Of a stretch of 64,000 nucleotides of DNA, positions 23,100 through 37,959 are shown one piece after another (the first letter of the stretch is position 1; every line of letters starts with the position of its first letter). The position numbers were made by a program, and so were the translations under genes. The stretch is from Hyaloperonospora brassicae. Its lineage: Eukaryota > Oomycota > Peronosporomycetes > Peronosporales > Peronosporaceae. The notes under the pieces are model-generated. The model saw only the letters and a list, made by a program, of their open reading frames with translations. It ran no database searches and was not told the DNA's origin. The stretch is from NCBI GenBank assembly GCA_947650285.1, contig CANTFL010000037.1:124001-188000 (forward strand), in the 5' to 3' direction.

Positions 23100-23350
23100 T
23101 GTCAAGAGAACGACTACGATGGCGATCAAGGTGCGAATCGGTATCATGATCGATGATCAGGTATGTGATCACGATCAGGTTGGTGTGGACCACGATAAGC
23201 GATCGCATTCCGGGTAGTGTGTGCCACACCATTTGATCTGCGATCAGTTAGGCGATCACGATTAAGGACGCGACCAAGATCGTGATCGGTGGTGGGGTAT
23301 TTGATCGCGATTATAATAGAAAGAGCGCCACGACACGATCAGAAAGTCGA
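23100..23350. repeat. GATC-rich degenerate short-repeat tract
   Basis: Words GATCACGATC, GATCGATGATC, GATCGCGATT and GCGATCA recur at irregular spacing. It mirrors the tract at 20700-20940 on the inside of the inverted LTR pair, so the symmetry of the structure extends beyond the LTRs. Confidence 0.65.
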
Positions 23351-23481
23351 TTGCGATCGCACAAACATATCAGGTGTGTTTCACACAAGTTCAAGAGTAC
23401 GACCATCTGGAGAAAGCGACACGAGACATCTGATGTCTTAACAATGCCTACAGGTATAGAGTTGCTAGGTTTAATCGGTTG

Positions 23482-23985
23482 ACATGAAACATAGTTCAAT
23501 TAGCTTCTAACAACACGTGTCGACTTCTCTTCCGAGTTGTATTATTGGTCACCCGACGTCAAGAGAAATTACATACTTCAATCAAGTGATATTCCTGGTT
23601 TGTTTGGTCAGGGATCGAAGATTCTCAACCTAGCATCCCAACTTCTATTGGACGCATCAAACAAATAGAGGCGAAGGGCGCAAGATCGCGAGACGGATCA
23701 AGTGTTCAGAAGGCTCGCGAATCAAGTATCTACTTTGGACGAGGCGATCTCGTAGAGATTAAGGTGACTCATATTGAGCACCTTACAAGTACACCCGCTA
23801 TCGTGTGAATTTTTCCACGCGACAGCCCCAATCCCAACCACAGTCAAGTTCGGCATTGACTCGAGTCCATCTAGAAGAGTGTAACCCGCATTACCGACGG
23901 GGGCACAAGGCGAGCAAAAGCTACAGCACGGAATCGGAATACCCTCTCCATTAGTCGGTCGTCCGGGCTCCAGTAAAGAGTAGGG
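23482..23985 (+). repeat. LTR (plus), right arm of the inverted repeat
   Basis: About 99% identical, in inverse orientation, to 20050-20560 over its core. It starts near TGAAACATAGTTC and ends near GGGATCACA; exact termini are uncertain. It is preceded by a GATC-rich tract, as are the decayed copies at 34.5 and 38.0 kb. No Gag follows it on the plus strand. Confidence 0.85.
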
Positions 23986-23989
23986 ATCA

Positions 23990-26900
23990 CACTGAATTCG
24001 CGATCACCACCACACCACCTAGTTTTTTGTAGAATAAAGCACACGTTCCATCATTTAATCAGCGATGATGCGATCTGGTACGTTTGAAAACACTATCAGG
24101 AGCTACTCGTCATACCTCGTATCCTCCATTATAGACTTTTTTGATCTGAACGAATCTGGTGATTAGCGGTCTTATAAAGCCAACTCAATAATATAATCAT
24201 GTGGCTGCTTTCTTATACAACAATAATAAGCAGATGATATGTAGTTATGAAAATTGAAATTTCGGAAATTACCTGTATAGATTGATACCTAACTCTGCGC
24301 TACCGTAACCAATGTGCAAATTATAGTGACAAAATGGCGTTACTAGCGCCTTGTGCAATGATAATTTTCGGTCTGAACGGTCACACACTTCATATATAAG
24401 CATAAATGAATTTTTGTTACGTCGTTAGTAGTAATTGATAAGTAAGAAAAATAGAAATTTACAAAACCTACAGGCGACATCAACTTCGTACACTTTATAT
24501 CTAGTCTTAGCGTGACGGAGAAGATCACTATTTGAGAACATCGATTAACTCTTTCAAACTATATGATCATTGATCAATCTAATTAGCAAAAGTGTTGTAT
24601 CACCAAGCTACCTTGTCTACTACACTGCATAAGAAGGCTTTATCAATTTTAGTTGCTCTACAGTTGTAGGCCTTTTATGCATCGTCGCTCCACCACTCCA
24701 AATATCGTCGTGAATTGAAACATGCGCATATGCAATATCCAAGAAGCGAGTAGCATAATGTTGATCGCATTACAAAGTGGACTGTATAATAATTCATCAT
24801 TGTCATCGAGATGCATGACGATCTCGGTCGAATCTCTATTTTATGGTTGATAAAGAGTAAAATGGCAGTATCAAATAGTGTGAAAGGCATCTATCAGATC
24901 GTCACAATTCTACCAAGTGAATATCTCAGAGCAATGATCAAGCATGCAAAAGTGTTATGTGTAAGTGCGATGATGTCATGAATGCGATGCTACCATTACC
25001 ACAGCTTATCAAGAGTAAAATATAGCAAACATATAGTGCAAAGAAGTCTACTACCATTTTTAAGGTAGTGCACCTGAAATGGTAGATGTAGAAGCATGAG
25101 TTCTAGTCAAAGATATTGTTTTACTACGTTCATAATTGTCCGTTTTTTACGACTCTCTAGAGCACGCAACCAACGGTCAACTTGTTCATACATAGTCGAT
25201 GCAACTTACGATAGTAAACTCCAACTGTCGATTTGCCTTAAGCGTCGCGCCGATCAAAGAGCCGCATCGTTTCAACACATTTGTGCTAAACTACTCGCAG
25301 CGCCATAATTCCAATCATTTTACAAGTCGGCCGTACTGCGGAACATTTGCCTAACCGTTTAGTAAATTTACAGCAAATAAAGATGCTGCTGCCACGCTAC
25401 ATATGTCGATCTTTTACAGCCAATCATGAGCACAGTTTATCGATGTTGATCACCGCTTATTGATACTAATTTTCTAAGGGAAACGTTAAATACTTTCCAG
25501 TTTTTCGTTATTTCCCCCACCCCTATGTATAACCGTAATTTATATACGGTCCATTTTTTTACTTGCCACGGCTTCCGCCCCCATTTGAATCAACAAGATT
25601 ATCGATATGAGTTAGGTGCATAACTGTATCCTTATGTGGAATAGTACTCGACAAGAACCTTGTTGATGTTGGTCTTCAACGACTCAGCAGATATTTTTAT
25701 AAAATAACGTTTTGTCGCAAGCGACGGAGCTTGTAGCGCTCAATTAGCCATTCTCATTAATGACTGTAACAAATACTGTCATATTGATCGACTTATCCCA
25801 GTCAATTGCATGCATTTTGCACAACAACGAGGAGGAGTGGGTGGCAATACTGCGGTCGATATTCATTTGAATCGAAACTAAGTCAATCGTAGTGCCCAGC
25901 GGATGCAGACTGCCTATTTAAGAAAACTCCATCGAGGAAAGGTTAGTATGTATTTGTCAGACGCCACGTCGAGCCACTGGCATCATTAAATTACACGTTA
26001 GTCCGGTTGGTCAATCAAACAGGTATTACGATGAATAACTTACCTCTTGATAGACCTCTGCGGCTAACTATATGTCAATTATGAATATAGTATTGTTTGA
26101 TGCCTTTGTCACAGTGTCCACGCAGGAGAATCGATCCAAGTCCAAGCTGTTCTAAAATCGCTCGTATGAAGGTTTCATTTGACCGATCCGTTACTTGGTC
26201 AAATGAAGTAGCTGAAATATAAATTGCCACACATCGCCAAATTTACGACATGCATAGATTGTTCGGATTTAGTATTTTATCAGTTGTAAATATATTGTGA
26301 AATACTGAAAAAACGGTAGTACTTTCGGTCCTTCCAATTAAAAGGCGTAATTAGGAGATTACGGTAATACATAGGGGTGAAGGGTGATTAACAAAAACCC
26401 TGGGAGGTGTGTTAAGTTTTTCGTGTTTAACTATCGAATAATGTCTTCAATTAATATTCAATTTGATATAAGTAGGCAAATGCATAGTATTTAAGGTCTT
26501 TGGAGACTATAAACATATGTCTCAAGTTATAAGTCGAGATCTCACACATACACATTAATGATGGTCACAATTTTGGCGCTTAATAATTTCTTTCACGCTC
26601 CTTTATAGTTGATGCACATAACTTACCAGTTTCTACAATCAAAGCAAATATCATCGTAGTGACATCTTCCATTCGACCTGCGTCCTAGCGTCATAAGTCA
26701 CTATTTGGAAGTGCCGTTTTAAAAATTTAACGGGTTTGCAGATATTTATAATATAGAATATGGTTTTAATGAGTCAACATTATAGCGGAACAAGTATTAA
26801 CTGCAGAAGGGCTTTTCCATGTTTTCAATAATAAGATAGTTGAACCGAAGACCGCACAATAGAATATATTGTTCGGGCGTTCTATGACTATATAAATTTA

Positions 26901-29900
26901 TGAAATAAATGGTATTCAAACAGCCTCGTAATTTCAATTGATGTAGTGACCACGGCTTTGTGAGATAGAGGTCGCGGTCGCCAAAATGATTCTCGGATAG
27001 TACTTGGCGGCTTATGAGATGATGGCGGTCCTTCTCAAATCTCTTTCGTCTTGATTGCGCATTATAAAATGAAGACATGGGTTATTTTTATATGACATGA
27101 AAAAAAAATAAGTTTGGGCTCAATTGAGGTATCGAGGAAGTACGTCGTTAGCGAATTGGCATTTACACGAGTATTGTCGCTGGCTCAGATATCCGGAAAA
27201 TGTCATCGATGTGATATAAAAACGCGTCTCGAAACCCCTCACTGATCAGAACGCAGCGCCATTAATTGCTTCGTTACTAACATCTACATTCTCAAGTTAC
27301 TAAATAATTATTTGACATTTATAAAACAAATCACGACACGTGTATTGTGCTTGGTGCAATATAACTCAACGACCCTATTTGGCGCTATATTTGTTCTTAA
27401 ATCGGTATTTATAAAGAATAAACGACGTTGCTAAAACCAATACACAATGATAATGCTGTTGCATTCATGTTTGCAAATTTAACCTACAACCGCATCGATA
27501 AATTCATTTTCATAGCATGTAAAGTATCTCCTATTGAATATTTATTTGCTTATTATATTGTTACAATTGATCCAGGTTAAAAATGTGTAGATTAAGATTA
27601 AAACCTACGAGCTGATGTCAAAAGAGTTTAAAAATCTTTTGTAGGTGGTGTAATGTAAATAGCAGCATCATGATTGTGCCAAACCATATGCGAACTAACT
27701 GATCCACCAATTGAAAGTGGTCGACCCATAACTCAGTTTGTAAGCGCTTTTATGCCAAATATATCGAGCAAATTTACAGAACAAATATTTCTGGGTAACG
27801 CATAGCAATGCAAACATATTTTCTAGTCAGTGGAGCCAACAATGCTGCAATCGATTTTTTGTTTGCGCACAGATAAAAATATGGGTCTTAAGGAGATGTC
27901 TGTTATGAATGGTCTCAGCTGCAATAAACCTGGTATACACTTCACAGGAAAAAGAGATAAATTTATTATCGGCATTTGTATATATTGTATATATACCAGA
28001 TTACTGCCGGATGTATTTACCTTCATAGAAGGTGAAAAATTACTTACAGATACACCTTCCAACGTCAAACCAGTCCGCTTCACTACACACGACTGCATCC
28101 TGCTAACAGCTTTTTACAAAAATTAGAGACGAATGAATCTTTTGCAAAACCTAATTTATCATGACAAACTACAGAAATCCTTTTCAATGCGCTTACTAGT
28201 TTTTTTAATTTGTTATAAACAAACGAAGAATATCGATATGGTAGCCGATGATAAAGAAAAATATTATAGCGTATGATTGCCATAATTGCTAGAAGGATCT
28301 ACCAACGACACAACTTAATAAAAAATGATGCGAGATTTTAATTTAATACTAAATCCTGGGGCGAAAATACAAAATAAGATTGCTGCTATTGCTTTTTTTC
28401 TGCAACTGCAGGCTTGCGTATTTATAGCAAAGACTAATATTGGAAACGCTTTCAAACAAACAACTACGATTATTTATATAAGATTTATCGATTCTTTTTC
28501 TTACATTTGGTTATATATTAAGTTCTGCGAATCCAAAGGAGAGTGGAAAGTCAATTTAATATACATTGATTTAGCCAGAAGCCAAATATGATACCGCGCT
28601 AGAGTCTACATAGATACACATTTAATCTACACTACAATATATTAATTTGTTTATCATCCAAGACACACGAAGACATCCTTAAGAGAGTATATGAGGGTTT
28701 CACGATCGTTTACGAGCTAACGCGAGCTATTTAATATGGCGGTGGTAGCCATTATCGCGAAAAGAAACCGTCTACAACTCATACGCGAATCTAGTAGCGG
28801 CTTACTTCAATGGAATTTTGGTAGAACTGCAAGTAGAATGAACGTTTGAATAAGGAGAGAAGGTCATAATCACATTCAGCGTTGTGCATATAGCTTTGTT
28901 TTCTCCTTGCGTAATTTAAATGATAATAACAATCATGCTATCTTGGCTATGAGAAAAAACGTAGCAAAAAGTCGATTTAGGACCGGCCTTCAATTATTCT
29001 TTTTACAAAACGAAGAAAACGACGAAAGTAACATTAACATCCTCCAGTTGTAGCTACAGCACATTATACCAAGGTGTAGATACAGCTAGTTATAATACCT
29101 AAATACAGGGGTAGATTTCTCACTAAAAAATTGCCGATTTATCCACTCATGCACCATGGATAAGAAATGACCAAAAAATTGACAATAGCTACAAACGCTG
29201 CCAAATTCAAATTTGTTAAAGTGGATAATACCTGTTACAAGCCGCTCATATTTATTTGGCAAAAATAACAGGATCTTCGTGATTAACTTATGATGATCAG
29301 AATTGAATGCTGCGTAACTTTCTCGAAAATTCACTCGGGGGGCTACTAGAGTGAAATGAAGTTAGAATTTATAGGATAGCCTTTAAAGAAGCATCCCCCC
29401 TCGTCCAAATTTGGATATTCTTAAATCTTTTGATTTGATAATGCGACTAAATCAAAGTACTTAACAAAATATATGATGAAGTGTAATCAGTACGAATCTT
29501 TTTTAAATAGTTTGCTCGGTTCTCCGCGTATAGAAGCTTAATTAACTCTGAATGGAGGTCATATATATTGTCTTGGAACCGATGGGTGCTAATTTTGTAA
29601 AGTGTATCATCGATTTACTAAAGAAGAGAATGTCGACGCCTCGTCGCTAATGTTCTTTTCATTTACTTTAAATGTGCGTGTATCGGCGAGCACATGTTAA
29701 TTCCTTAATAGTGCTGACTATCCATGGCGCTATAATGCCGACCTCGTGGATAACGGTATGTTAAAATCCCTGACCTCAAAACGCAACACCCACAATGTCG
29801 GCGCAACTCGTACACAATACAAACAAAAATTCAAAAATGCTGGGTATCACGATTATAAACCTGCATAGCGAAGGGAAATTAAAATGTGTACAAAAACGTA

Positions 29901-32900
29901 CTTGGCTAGGTAGCCAAAACGTTTGTTGAAATCTATCAAATGATATTATTGCATACTTTACGTTAATCTTTTCGATTATATAGTATACCAATTCCAGCGA
30001 TCACTAGATATAATTTTCGCGTATTTGAAAAATAAAAGTATTTAGCAAGCTAAAAGTTAATTTCGATTTTTACCAACCATGGTCCATCAGGAAATGCAGC
30101 CATATTTATACAAATCGGTGGTGGAAACGTTACGTGTGCCGGACATGCGTTTAATTTGGACAAATTTGAAAAATGAAGAGACGTGTTAGGCGGAACGTAA
30201 TAAAGTTGGAGGGGGGTATTTTAATTCTCTGCTTGTCTGAAACGGAAATTTTTCGAATCTGCCAGTCGCAACACGACAACATCGAGCGAGTGCCGGGGCT
30301 TGAAATGAATGACCTGAAAACATTTCGACCGTGAACAGAGACATGCAAGGTGTCGACCGCACGCAAAGTGAGGCAGAAAATGGATATAAATCATGCGATT
30401 TCACTTAGCTCACTGAGCCGTGATGATAGTGTTCTTTTCATACGCTTAACATATGATCATGTGACAGCAAAATGACGCAATTATAATCGATTAGATGTGT
30501 GGTTGAGAAGATGCCCGAATCTTGTTATTTTTGCCATGATATGCATTTTTTGCCTTAATTAACACATAAATCATTTTTTCCATACTCAAGTCACGGGCAG
30601 ATTATATGGGGGCCGACAAAACCATTGATAAAGGGAATACCTTGCTTGAATAAAATGGAGAAGAGGGTGCGCTGGTAAATAGGATTCTATTTAGAAAGGT
30701 CAAGTACTATATGCTTAAATTGTCCAGTTCTATTAAAGAATTCTATATATACTCGTATACGTTAAAATTTGACTTTAAGTGATGGAAATGACAGATCACA
30801 TTTAGATGGTTGGGAATAGAGGTTGGAGATCTACATATGTGAGTATCACTTGACAACTAGATTAATATGAGTCTGTCCCCACTGATTTTGTGCTGACGTT
30901 TCTTAAGAAGGATGAGACCGCATACGGAGAACATTTCAAAAAGGCTGATCAAATAGACAATATTCCAAGAATTCACCAATTTTCTTAATTTCAGCCTAAG
31001 CCGATCGGATGTCTCATTGATTTAATGACATGAGAGTATTAGAGAGTGAAGAGTTTAAGTCACATATATATATCAGGATGCGTAAAAACTAGGTGACTCA
31101 GACACGGCAATGTACACTCTTTTAGTTGTGTGTGCTAAACAAAGCTGATAACTTATATGAACAAGCGACTTCTTTGATGCAGATAAATCAAACTAGTATT
31201 ATATTGGATCGTCGTAATACGAAAAAAATAGATACATACAAAAACGACATGATCTGCATATATATATGCTGTTGTCGTGAATCGTGCATCTATTTAAAAG
31301 GATAATGGAATCGGTAGTCCCTGGTATTCAAGTAATTATTTCTTATACATGACAATTTACAAATTATTGATTTACCGTGATTACGTCATCAAATATTTGA
31401 ATTTGTTTTAGATCGGCCTAGTAATGTATGTCAGATCGATTCAGCAGGTCGGGTAGTTATTCTTACATACTTCATTATGTTTAAACGACAATTACAACGA
31501 TAAAAGCATTTGTTTATTAGCGTATTATATGCGCCCGTGCAGACATGAAGTGTTTATCATAGGAAATATAGGAAGACGATAAGGATTACATGCAAACACT
31601 GAACTGGGTATTTCAAGCAGTGTGAGAAAAATATATACATCAATAATGGCAGTTGGGTTCCAGGACTAGAACGCCATGATGACCAAGGAACAGGTGTATC
31701 AGCAAATGTAACTGTATAAGTTTATACACGGTAGCCCATTTTTTCAAGAATCCCCGTATTGTTTAATTGGCGATATCATTTTCATAAAGTTCATCATAAA
31801 GTTACGTCACATGTGACAATCAATAAATCAAAAGATAGACATCTTAAAAAATATAAAGGACTTCCTATTATATTTTAGTTTTTATTATATGTATAGCAAC
31901 ATTATTTTCTGCAAAGTAAGCCGGATGAATTTACAATTCGGGATACATATATTTAAGAAATATCCACAACGTACTAGCGAAATTCATTTTAAACGATGAG
32001 TAGATTACGCGGCCTGTAGTGCGCATTCAAAATACTTTTTGTTGTGTTGGTATAATTTATCAAAATTACGAGTTTGTGTGTTTAGATTTCATAATTGACA
32101 CAGAAAATATTAGATCATACGCAGTACAGTATAAATTTTTGAAATGATAATATAGAATTCCAAAAACAATGTGTAAGAGAAGCCTCCTTTCACCAACGTG
32201 GCATCGCTATCAGCCATAATATCATGTAAGACAACATAAATTATTTTGTTGAAACAAATTTTTATGCGTGACATCATTCCAGTTGTTTAATGCTGAAGCC
32301 ATTGTTGTACAAGCGCACTTTATTTTGTACTCGCTATTCATAATTCAAATCTGCAACTAAGAACCAGTCGCACTCTCGACGATAAACAGCAACTTTGAAA
32401 GCGACATAGAGCAACATAGGTACTATCATCGGCTTCAAACATTGCTGGTAAGCAATATCTGCGATATGATTCCGGCGTTGTTCGAGATCATTCGGAAGCG
32501 TGGCATTCGATTACTTGTATTTTAGTAAATAAACAAAAATCTTTTTAGATTGATCAACAGATGGTTACTAATCCTTAATTGAGTACATCTGTGGTTGTAA
32601 ATCCACACTTAGATGGAGAAAATTTTTTCTTAGTGTTCAGAAACTGTAGTTATCAGGCACCCCGGACGTATGCAACCGCAAAGCAATATGTAAATATAAT
32701 TTTTGCTTTTTCCTGTAATGATAATACATTAAGTAGTTAATGAATAAATGTCGGTGGGGTAATAACTCGATAAATTAATAAATCATCGTACACCAGGTCT
32801 TCATTGGATTTTTCAGATCCTAAAGTCGTGCTATGTAGGTAAAGTATTCAAATGAGGGTTGTAAAGTGATATATGACATATGAATGCTAAGTAATGGCAA

Positions 32901-34185
32901 AGGCAAAGTAAGCGAGAAGAATCTAGGCTTTAAACGCATCCTTTCTTTTCTTTAGTCTGGACAAATATTTATGTCTCATGAACACCATTGGTTTTTCTAT
33001 CGATCGATAAAACTCTGTACATTCAACTCAAAAAATTAAATGAGTAACAAAATCAAGGTCAGTTATCCTTTACAAATGAGTTAATACTGATTCATAACCT
33101 AAAGTGGTCAGAAGCAATGTGGGATGGGACTGATAAATATGTAAAATAATATATCATTTTTATACATCTGGATAGAACCCGTAATGCGTAGTAGGATAAA
33201 TTTATAGAGGTGTATAAAGAAAAACTGTTGACGATTACGAGCAAAACGTTTTGATTACAGGGTTAGGCGAATCAATTTTTAATAGATCTAACACCTATAG
33301 TTATTGACGGACTATACGATAACAATGTCAAATATCCTATTCGATAAAAAAGTGATTCCTAATTATGTCTATCGGATAAGTTGAGAATATAAAGGTCACT
33401 GTATACGAGTCGTTGTGTTCTATAACTACATAAAAAACGAAATGAGGTACCCGTCTGAATACTGTTGATGTTTCGAGGAAAATAGAGTTTGCTGTTTCGT
33501 TCCGGAATCTATTAGGTCGTCAAGACCGCAACATCAAGATACATACGTTTACTTAATAATTTTAGATATGAAATGCTAATAATTATCCCCTTCAGATCAA
33601 GAGTGAAAAATTAATTTTGGATCTTGGACCAGAATAACCAAAGCAATGAACTGTTCATTATGTCATAGTGCATAGTTGACGAGACCACATCAAATTATGT
33701 CTTCAATTCATATTAATTTTCTATGGTCCGACCAGCACAATATTTTTTGCTTTCATTGACTTTCTTGGTGCAAAAAAAGGATATAACCATTAACTAGTAA
33801 CAAGGACGATCAGGATTCTTGTACTATTGATACTGATACGAAATGTTTGGAAAATTTAAATCGCTTGTATTATGTAGTAAACATCAATACAATATAGTAG
33901 TATCGCTTTTGATAGCTATTCACCGGGATTTTGTGTATATGAATATTAAGTATAATCTTTCGGTCATAAAGACTTATAAAGTGGTATTTGTTACGATCAT
34001 CTTTACACTCGAGTAAGCGCGTACCAGTTATAAAGTAGTAAAAGCATAACTGTCTCCGTCAGCGTTATGTTTTGCAAAGTAGCAGCTAAGCTAAAAAGAT
34101 TTGGAATGCATCATTGGCCCACATATCATTATGGTGAAGCGGGTCGAGAAGAGTAGATCGCGAATCGGAAATCAACTTATTACTA
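23990..34185. other. AT-rich, gene-free DNA
   Basis: Ten kilobases of AT-rich sequence with dense stops in all frames. Open stretches of 60-98 codons (for example 27830-28126 plus and 28325-28591 plus) have low-complexity or Ile/Tyr/Phe-rich translations and no domain. I saw no LTR, tandem array, tRNA or transposase signature. It may be very old decayed repeats. Confidence 0.5.
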
Positions 34186-34189
34186 GTTG

Positions 34190-34450
34190 TGCGATATGTG
34201 TAAGCCGCACAATGAGGTGCACCGCACACCGCAACTTCGTGCAACGAGATTTTTGGATGACTCAATTATAGGTAAAGCAGTCTTAGACGATGCGTCCTTA
34301 TATGATGCGATCTTGGGCGATTTGATCTATAAAAAGATTATGGTAGATGCGATATTGAAAAGTGATATCGGTTGAGATGCGATCTTGGTGACGAGATCTG
34401 GTGCAACGAAGTATGGGATTGATAAGATCACCGTAATATGGCTTATGCCA
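34190..34450. repeat. GATC-rich tract before a decayed LTR
   Basis: Words GATGCGATCTTGG, GATGCGAT and GATTTGATC recur. It precedes the LTR relative at 34520-35080, in the same relation as the other tracts of this family. Confidence 0.55.
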
Positions 34451-34519
34451 CCGAATGCGATAAAATATAAATCTTAATTTTACAAGGCGACACGTGGTGA
34501 CCCAATCAATCAATGAAAC

Positions 34520-35080
34520 ATGATTTGTCAAACCTTGAGCCTCCGACTAAAATTACTTAGTAAATATTAATTTCTTTGAATTGCGCAAAACTCTTACCTC
34601 TTTCTAGGAAGGATGGCTTAGCCTCCTGACGTTTAAAAGAATCCACCTACGTAATAGAAAATCAACTCAAAATCAATTGTTCAGATGAGCAAGATATCCT
34701 ACAATTCTTTATAGAGCAATTCGACGCAGCTTCACAGTGGAGGAAAATGTGCAAGACCTATAGACTGCTCACGCGATCAGAAGGTCAAGAACATAACTTA
34801 TCTACGTATTGAACAAGGCGATCTCGTCTAGATCAAGTCGACTCTATCTAGCACCCATTAAGAACACCCTTGGTCGTGTGAACGTTTCCATTTAACCCCC
34901 GACCCCATCATATATAAATTAAGTTTTACCTCATCACGATTCCACCAGGAAGAGAGCAGCCCGCCATACCGACAATTACATCAGGTGAGAAAGAAAGAAG
35001 AACAAGCACAGAAAATAGTACTTTCCGATATTCAGTCGTTTGGGAGATAGTAGAGAGTCGGGATCGCAAAAATCTTGCGT
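34520..35080 (+). repeat. Decayed solo LTR, same family as 20.05/23.48 kb
   Basis: Segments match the 23.48 kb LTR in the same order. AACAAGGCGATCTCGTCTAG corresponds to GACGAGGCGATCTCGTAGAG, AGCACCCATTAAGAACACCC corresponds to GAGCACCTTACAAGTACACC, and GTCGTGTGAACGTTTCCA corresponds to ATCGTGTGAATTTTTCCA. It ends near GAGAGTCGGGATCGC. No internal coding region adjoins it. Confidence 0.7.
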
Positions 35081-35084
35081 CCGC

Positions 35085-37585
35085 CGATCCACTACAGTGA
35101 TTAAATGTGTTTTTTATTGGTGGAACTGACTATACCATTAGTAGAACAATTTATAAATGTTTCTCTGCTTCATCCACTCAGTCTTTTTTCTCTAGTACGA
35201 CATGAATAGATGGTCGGTTTCTGTCATGACTTTTTTACTTTGTGAAGGTAACTCTATGCTCGCGACAACGAAAGAACGCTAATTTTGGTACCATATCATG
35301 CAAAGTCACTATACTTTTTATTTGAATATATTGTTGACACGAAAGAGCTATTTTGTGATTCAAGATTGATGAAACTTAATAAGTTATCATAAAGACATGA
35401 TTGCGCTATGGTGAGTGCAATAAGGAAGGACTACAAGGACGTCCTGCTGTACAAACAAGATCCGTGTGCCATTATCTTGTAGATCGCATCCACTTACGGG
35501 ACTTATGTTAAAATCGCTACCATATTTTTGTTAAGCAGATTTATAAGCGTAGCGTCTGGAATGTGGACGTTGGCGCGAAGTAAAAGAAACTACATTATTG
35601 CTTCTCTATAAGTTTCTATAAATAGATGCATGTTATCGTAATATATTGTTTGCTCGTTCCGGCTAAGGCTAATCATTAAGTGCAGCCAAGCTTTAATTTG
35701 GTGCGGCTTGACCAGGCTCCGTCTGGAGGCCCATTTCTACCTCATTCTATGTGTATCCACTCTTTCCTGACTGGACATATTGTATCTAGATTGCGTAAAG
35801 CAAATATATACGGAGAAATCACAATAACTTTTCCGCATGTGGCATTTCCATTTAACTAATCATCTAGTCAAACACTATCATTATCGTACAGATAGTGAGT
35901 TCGTTTTGTAATAAAATATGCTCCGGTCTTATGTACAGACATTGAAGCCGGTCACCAATGAATTCGTCTGATGACACTGCAGTAGCGGTATCACCAATCT
36001 CTCATACAGATATGAGGGCTTGCTGATGGTCTTGGCACCATATAATAAATTAGTACGGTTATCGTAACACTTAAATTTTCTTCCTATGAAATTTCTCTTC
36101 AGGAAGAATTCGGAAGAAGCGGCATTGACAACTTGACAAATGAAGTAGCTGCGATAGCGATCAGATGAATATATTAGCACTTTATCATCCCAATTTCATC
36201 TGAAAATGGTAGCTGTATGTGATCTTTCGGTCAACATTGTTGTCTTAAAATTAGGCCCATGTACCCTTTGATTATAAAGAAGTGAAGTACCCGACAAAAA
36301 TGGATGGCATCTAAGAAATTAAATACCTTTGTAGGATACAAAATACAAATAAGAAGCGCACAAATTGGTTAAGGTAGGAGCTGCGACGGATCAGCCGACT
36401 GTATAATATTATAAAAGATTACTACTCTTTACGAAGCTACAAATAGGATCATTAAGTTATATTTTTAGTTAAGGATCATCACCTTTCTATTATGTCAGTT
36501 ACTTTTTTTGCCCGATTGGCAATCCATGATAATAATAACTTAGCAACGAGGTACTTCCAACACATAGATGCTGTACTTTTAATATTTATTATTTCAAAAT
36601 TATCGATCGTGTTAAGGCCATACCTCTCAATTCTATTGCTCGTTGATCGATTTGGTCAGTGTATGAACTCCAACGAATAAAATTTTTACCCTCTTTACAA
36701 CTCTTTCCATTTTAAAAAATAAAAATAACTATATATATCGTAATTTATATAAACAAACAAGTAGATAATTCCTAAAAAATATTTATCTAGTTTAATTACT
36801 GGGTAAATTCTGTACATATTAATTGATCAAAAGCAGAATGAGAGCTTTAACCTTGTCGATCGTCTGATTTTTATAAGCGTATATAATTATGTGTACATCG
36901 GTAGTCAAGATGCACGCGGATGTTTGTTATAGCCTAAACATTGAATGATAGTCGCTCGCATGGACTTGTTTCGTGGTAGTGGCGGTCGCTAAATTGTTGA
37001 CGTGATTAAAACTGCACAAGTACCCTAATGATATTCTTTAGCAAAATATACCATGATTACTTGCGAATTTAGTCCATTATACATACTATATCATTGTCAG
37101 GGCGGTCGCTACGCTTCTTTATAAAATTGCATTGATTTAAGAGCAATTGTGGTCGTTATTTATCGTTGAGATCGTATGAACATCTTTCTACGATCGCTTT
37201 TGGTCTTGGAGTGCTAGACCGAATCTACTGGCCTTCTGTTGGGTCTTGAGATAGCCTTTTAAATTATAGAAAATTAAAAAAATTATCATCGTGCCTCCTG
37301 ACCACTAGGATATCTTGCAATATTTACCTGTACAACTAACCGTTATCTGCGTCTGATCGCAGTTGAATAGTTTCATGCGAGAACTTTCTGAATCTGGCTG
37401 GACTAATACGGATAAAAACGCACATTGCATACTTGCCTAGTATTTTAATACTTCAAGACTCAAAAGCTCGTCCGGAAAGGTATGGAGGAACGTTTGTTTA
37501 AAGTAAACAAATTCCTGCTTCCTGCCTATCTACCGATCCTATAACTACGACTATATTCGTCCGTACATCATGTGAAAAAGTGGAT
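35085..37585. other. AT-rich, gene-free DNA
   Basis: No coding segment or repeat family recognised. Open stretches do not exceed 83 codons and have no domain pattern. Confidence 0.5.
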
Positions 37586-37589
37586 CAGA

Positions 37590-37850
37590 AAATGAAGTGA
37601 GAAATGGACTGAAAAATGCCTACTCTGGTAGCCAAACTAAGCAAGAGGTTTGGATGGGGTACACGACTATCGATTCCGATCTTGTAGTGAATCCGATCCA
37701 CGAAGGGATCTAATCCTATATCGGATTTGATAAAATGGGGTCCGATCAAAGATGAGATCGATTTGAGATGAAACTCGACGCTACATGGGATCTTATCCAA
37801 GAGGGGATCTTATCCTAGAATTACTTGATCTGAGCCAGGGGTTCTAGAGG
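37590..37850. repeat. GATC-rich tract before a decayed LTR
   Basis: Units such as GGGATCTTATCC(T/A)A, GATCCGATC and AAGGGATCTAATCC recur (37680-37820), with approximate tandem character. It precedes the LTR at 37.96 kb. Confidence 0.6.
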
Positions 37851-37959
37851 ACGATTTAAGGAGTGTTCGATATACAGGAGACAGATTGGTTCATTGGACG
37901 ACGCGTAGAGATTGACTGTTGCGTAGATATGCTAGGTCGTCATTCAGAAATCAAGTTGC

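Noticed and set aside
27823..28126. Overlapping frames of 91 and 98 codons on both strands
   Set aside because: AT-rich, low-information translations with no motif; expected by chance in a 17 kb AT-rich block.
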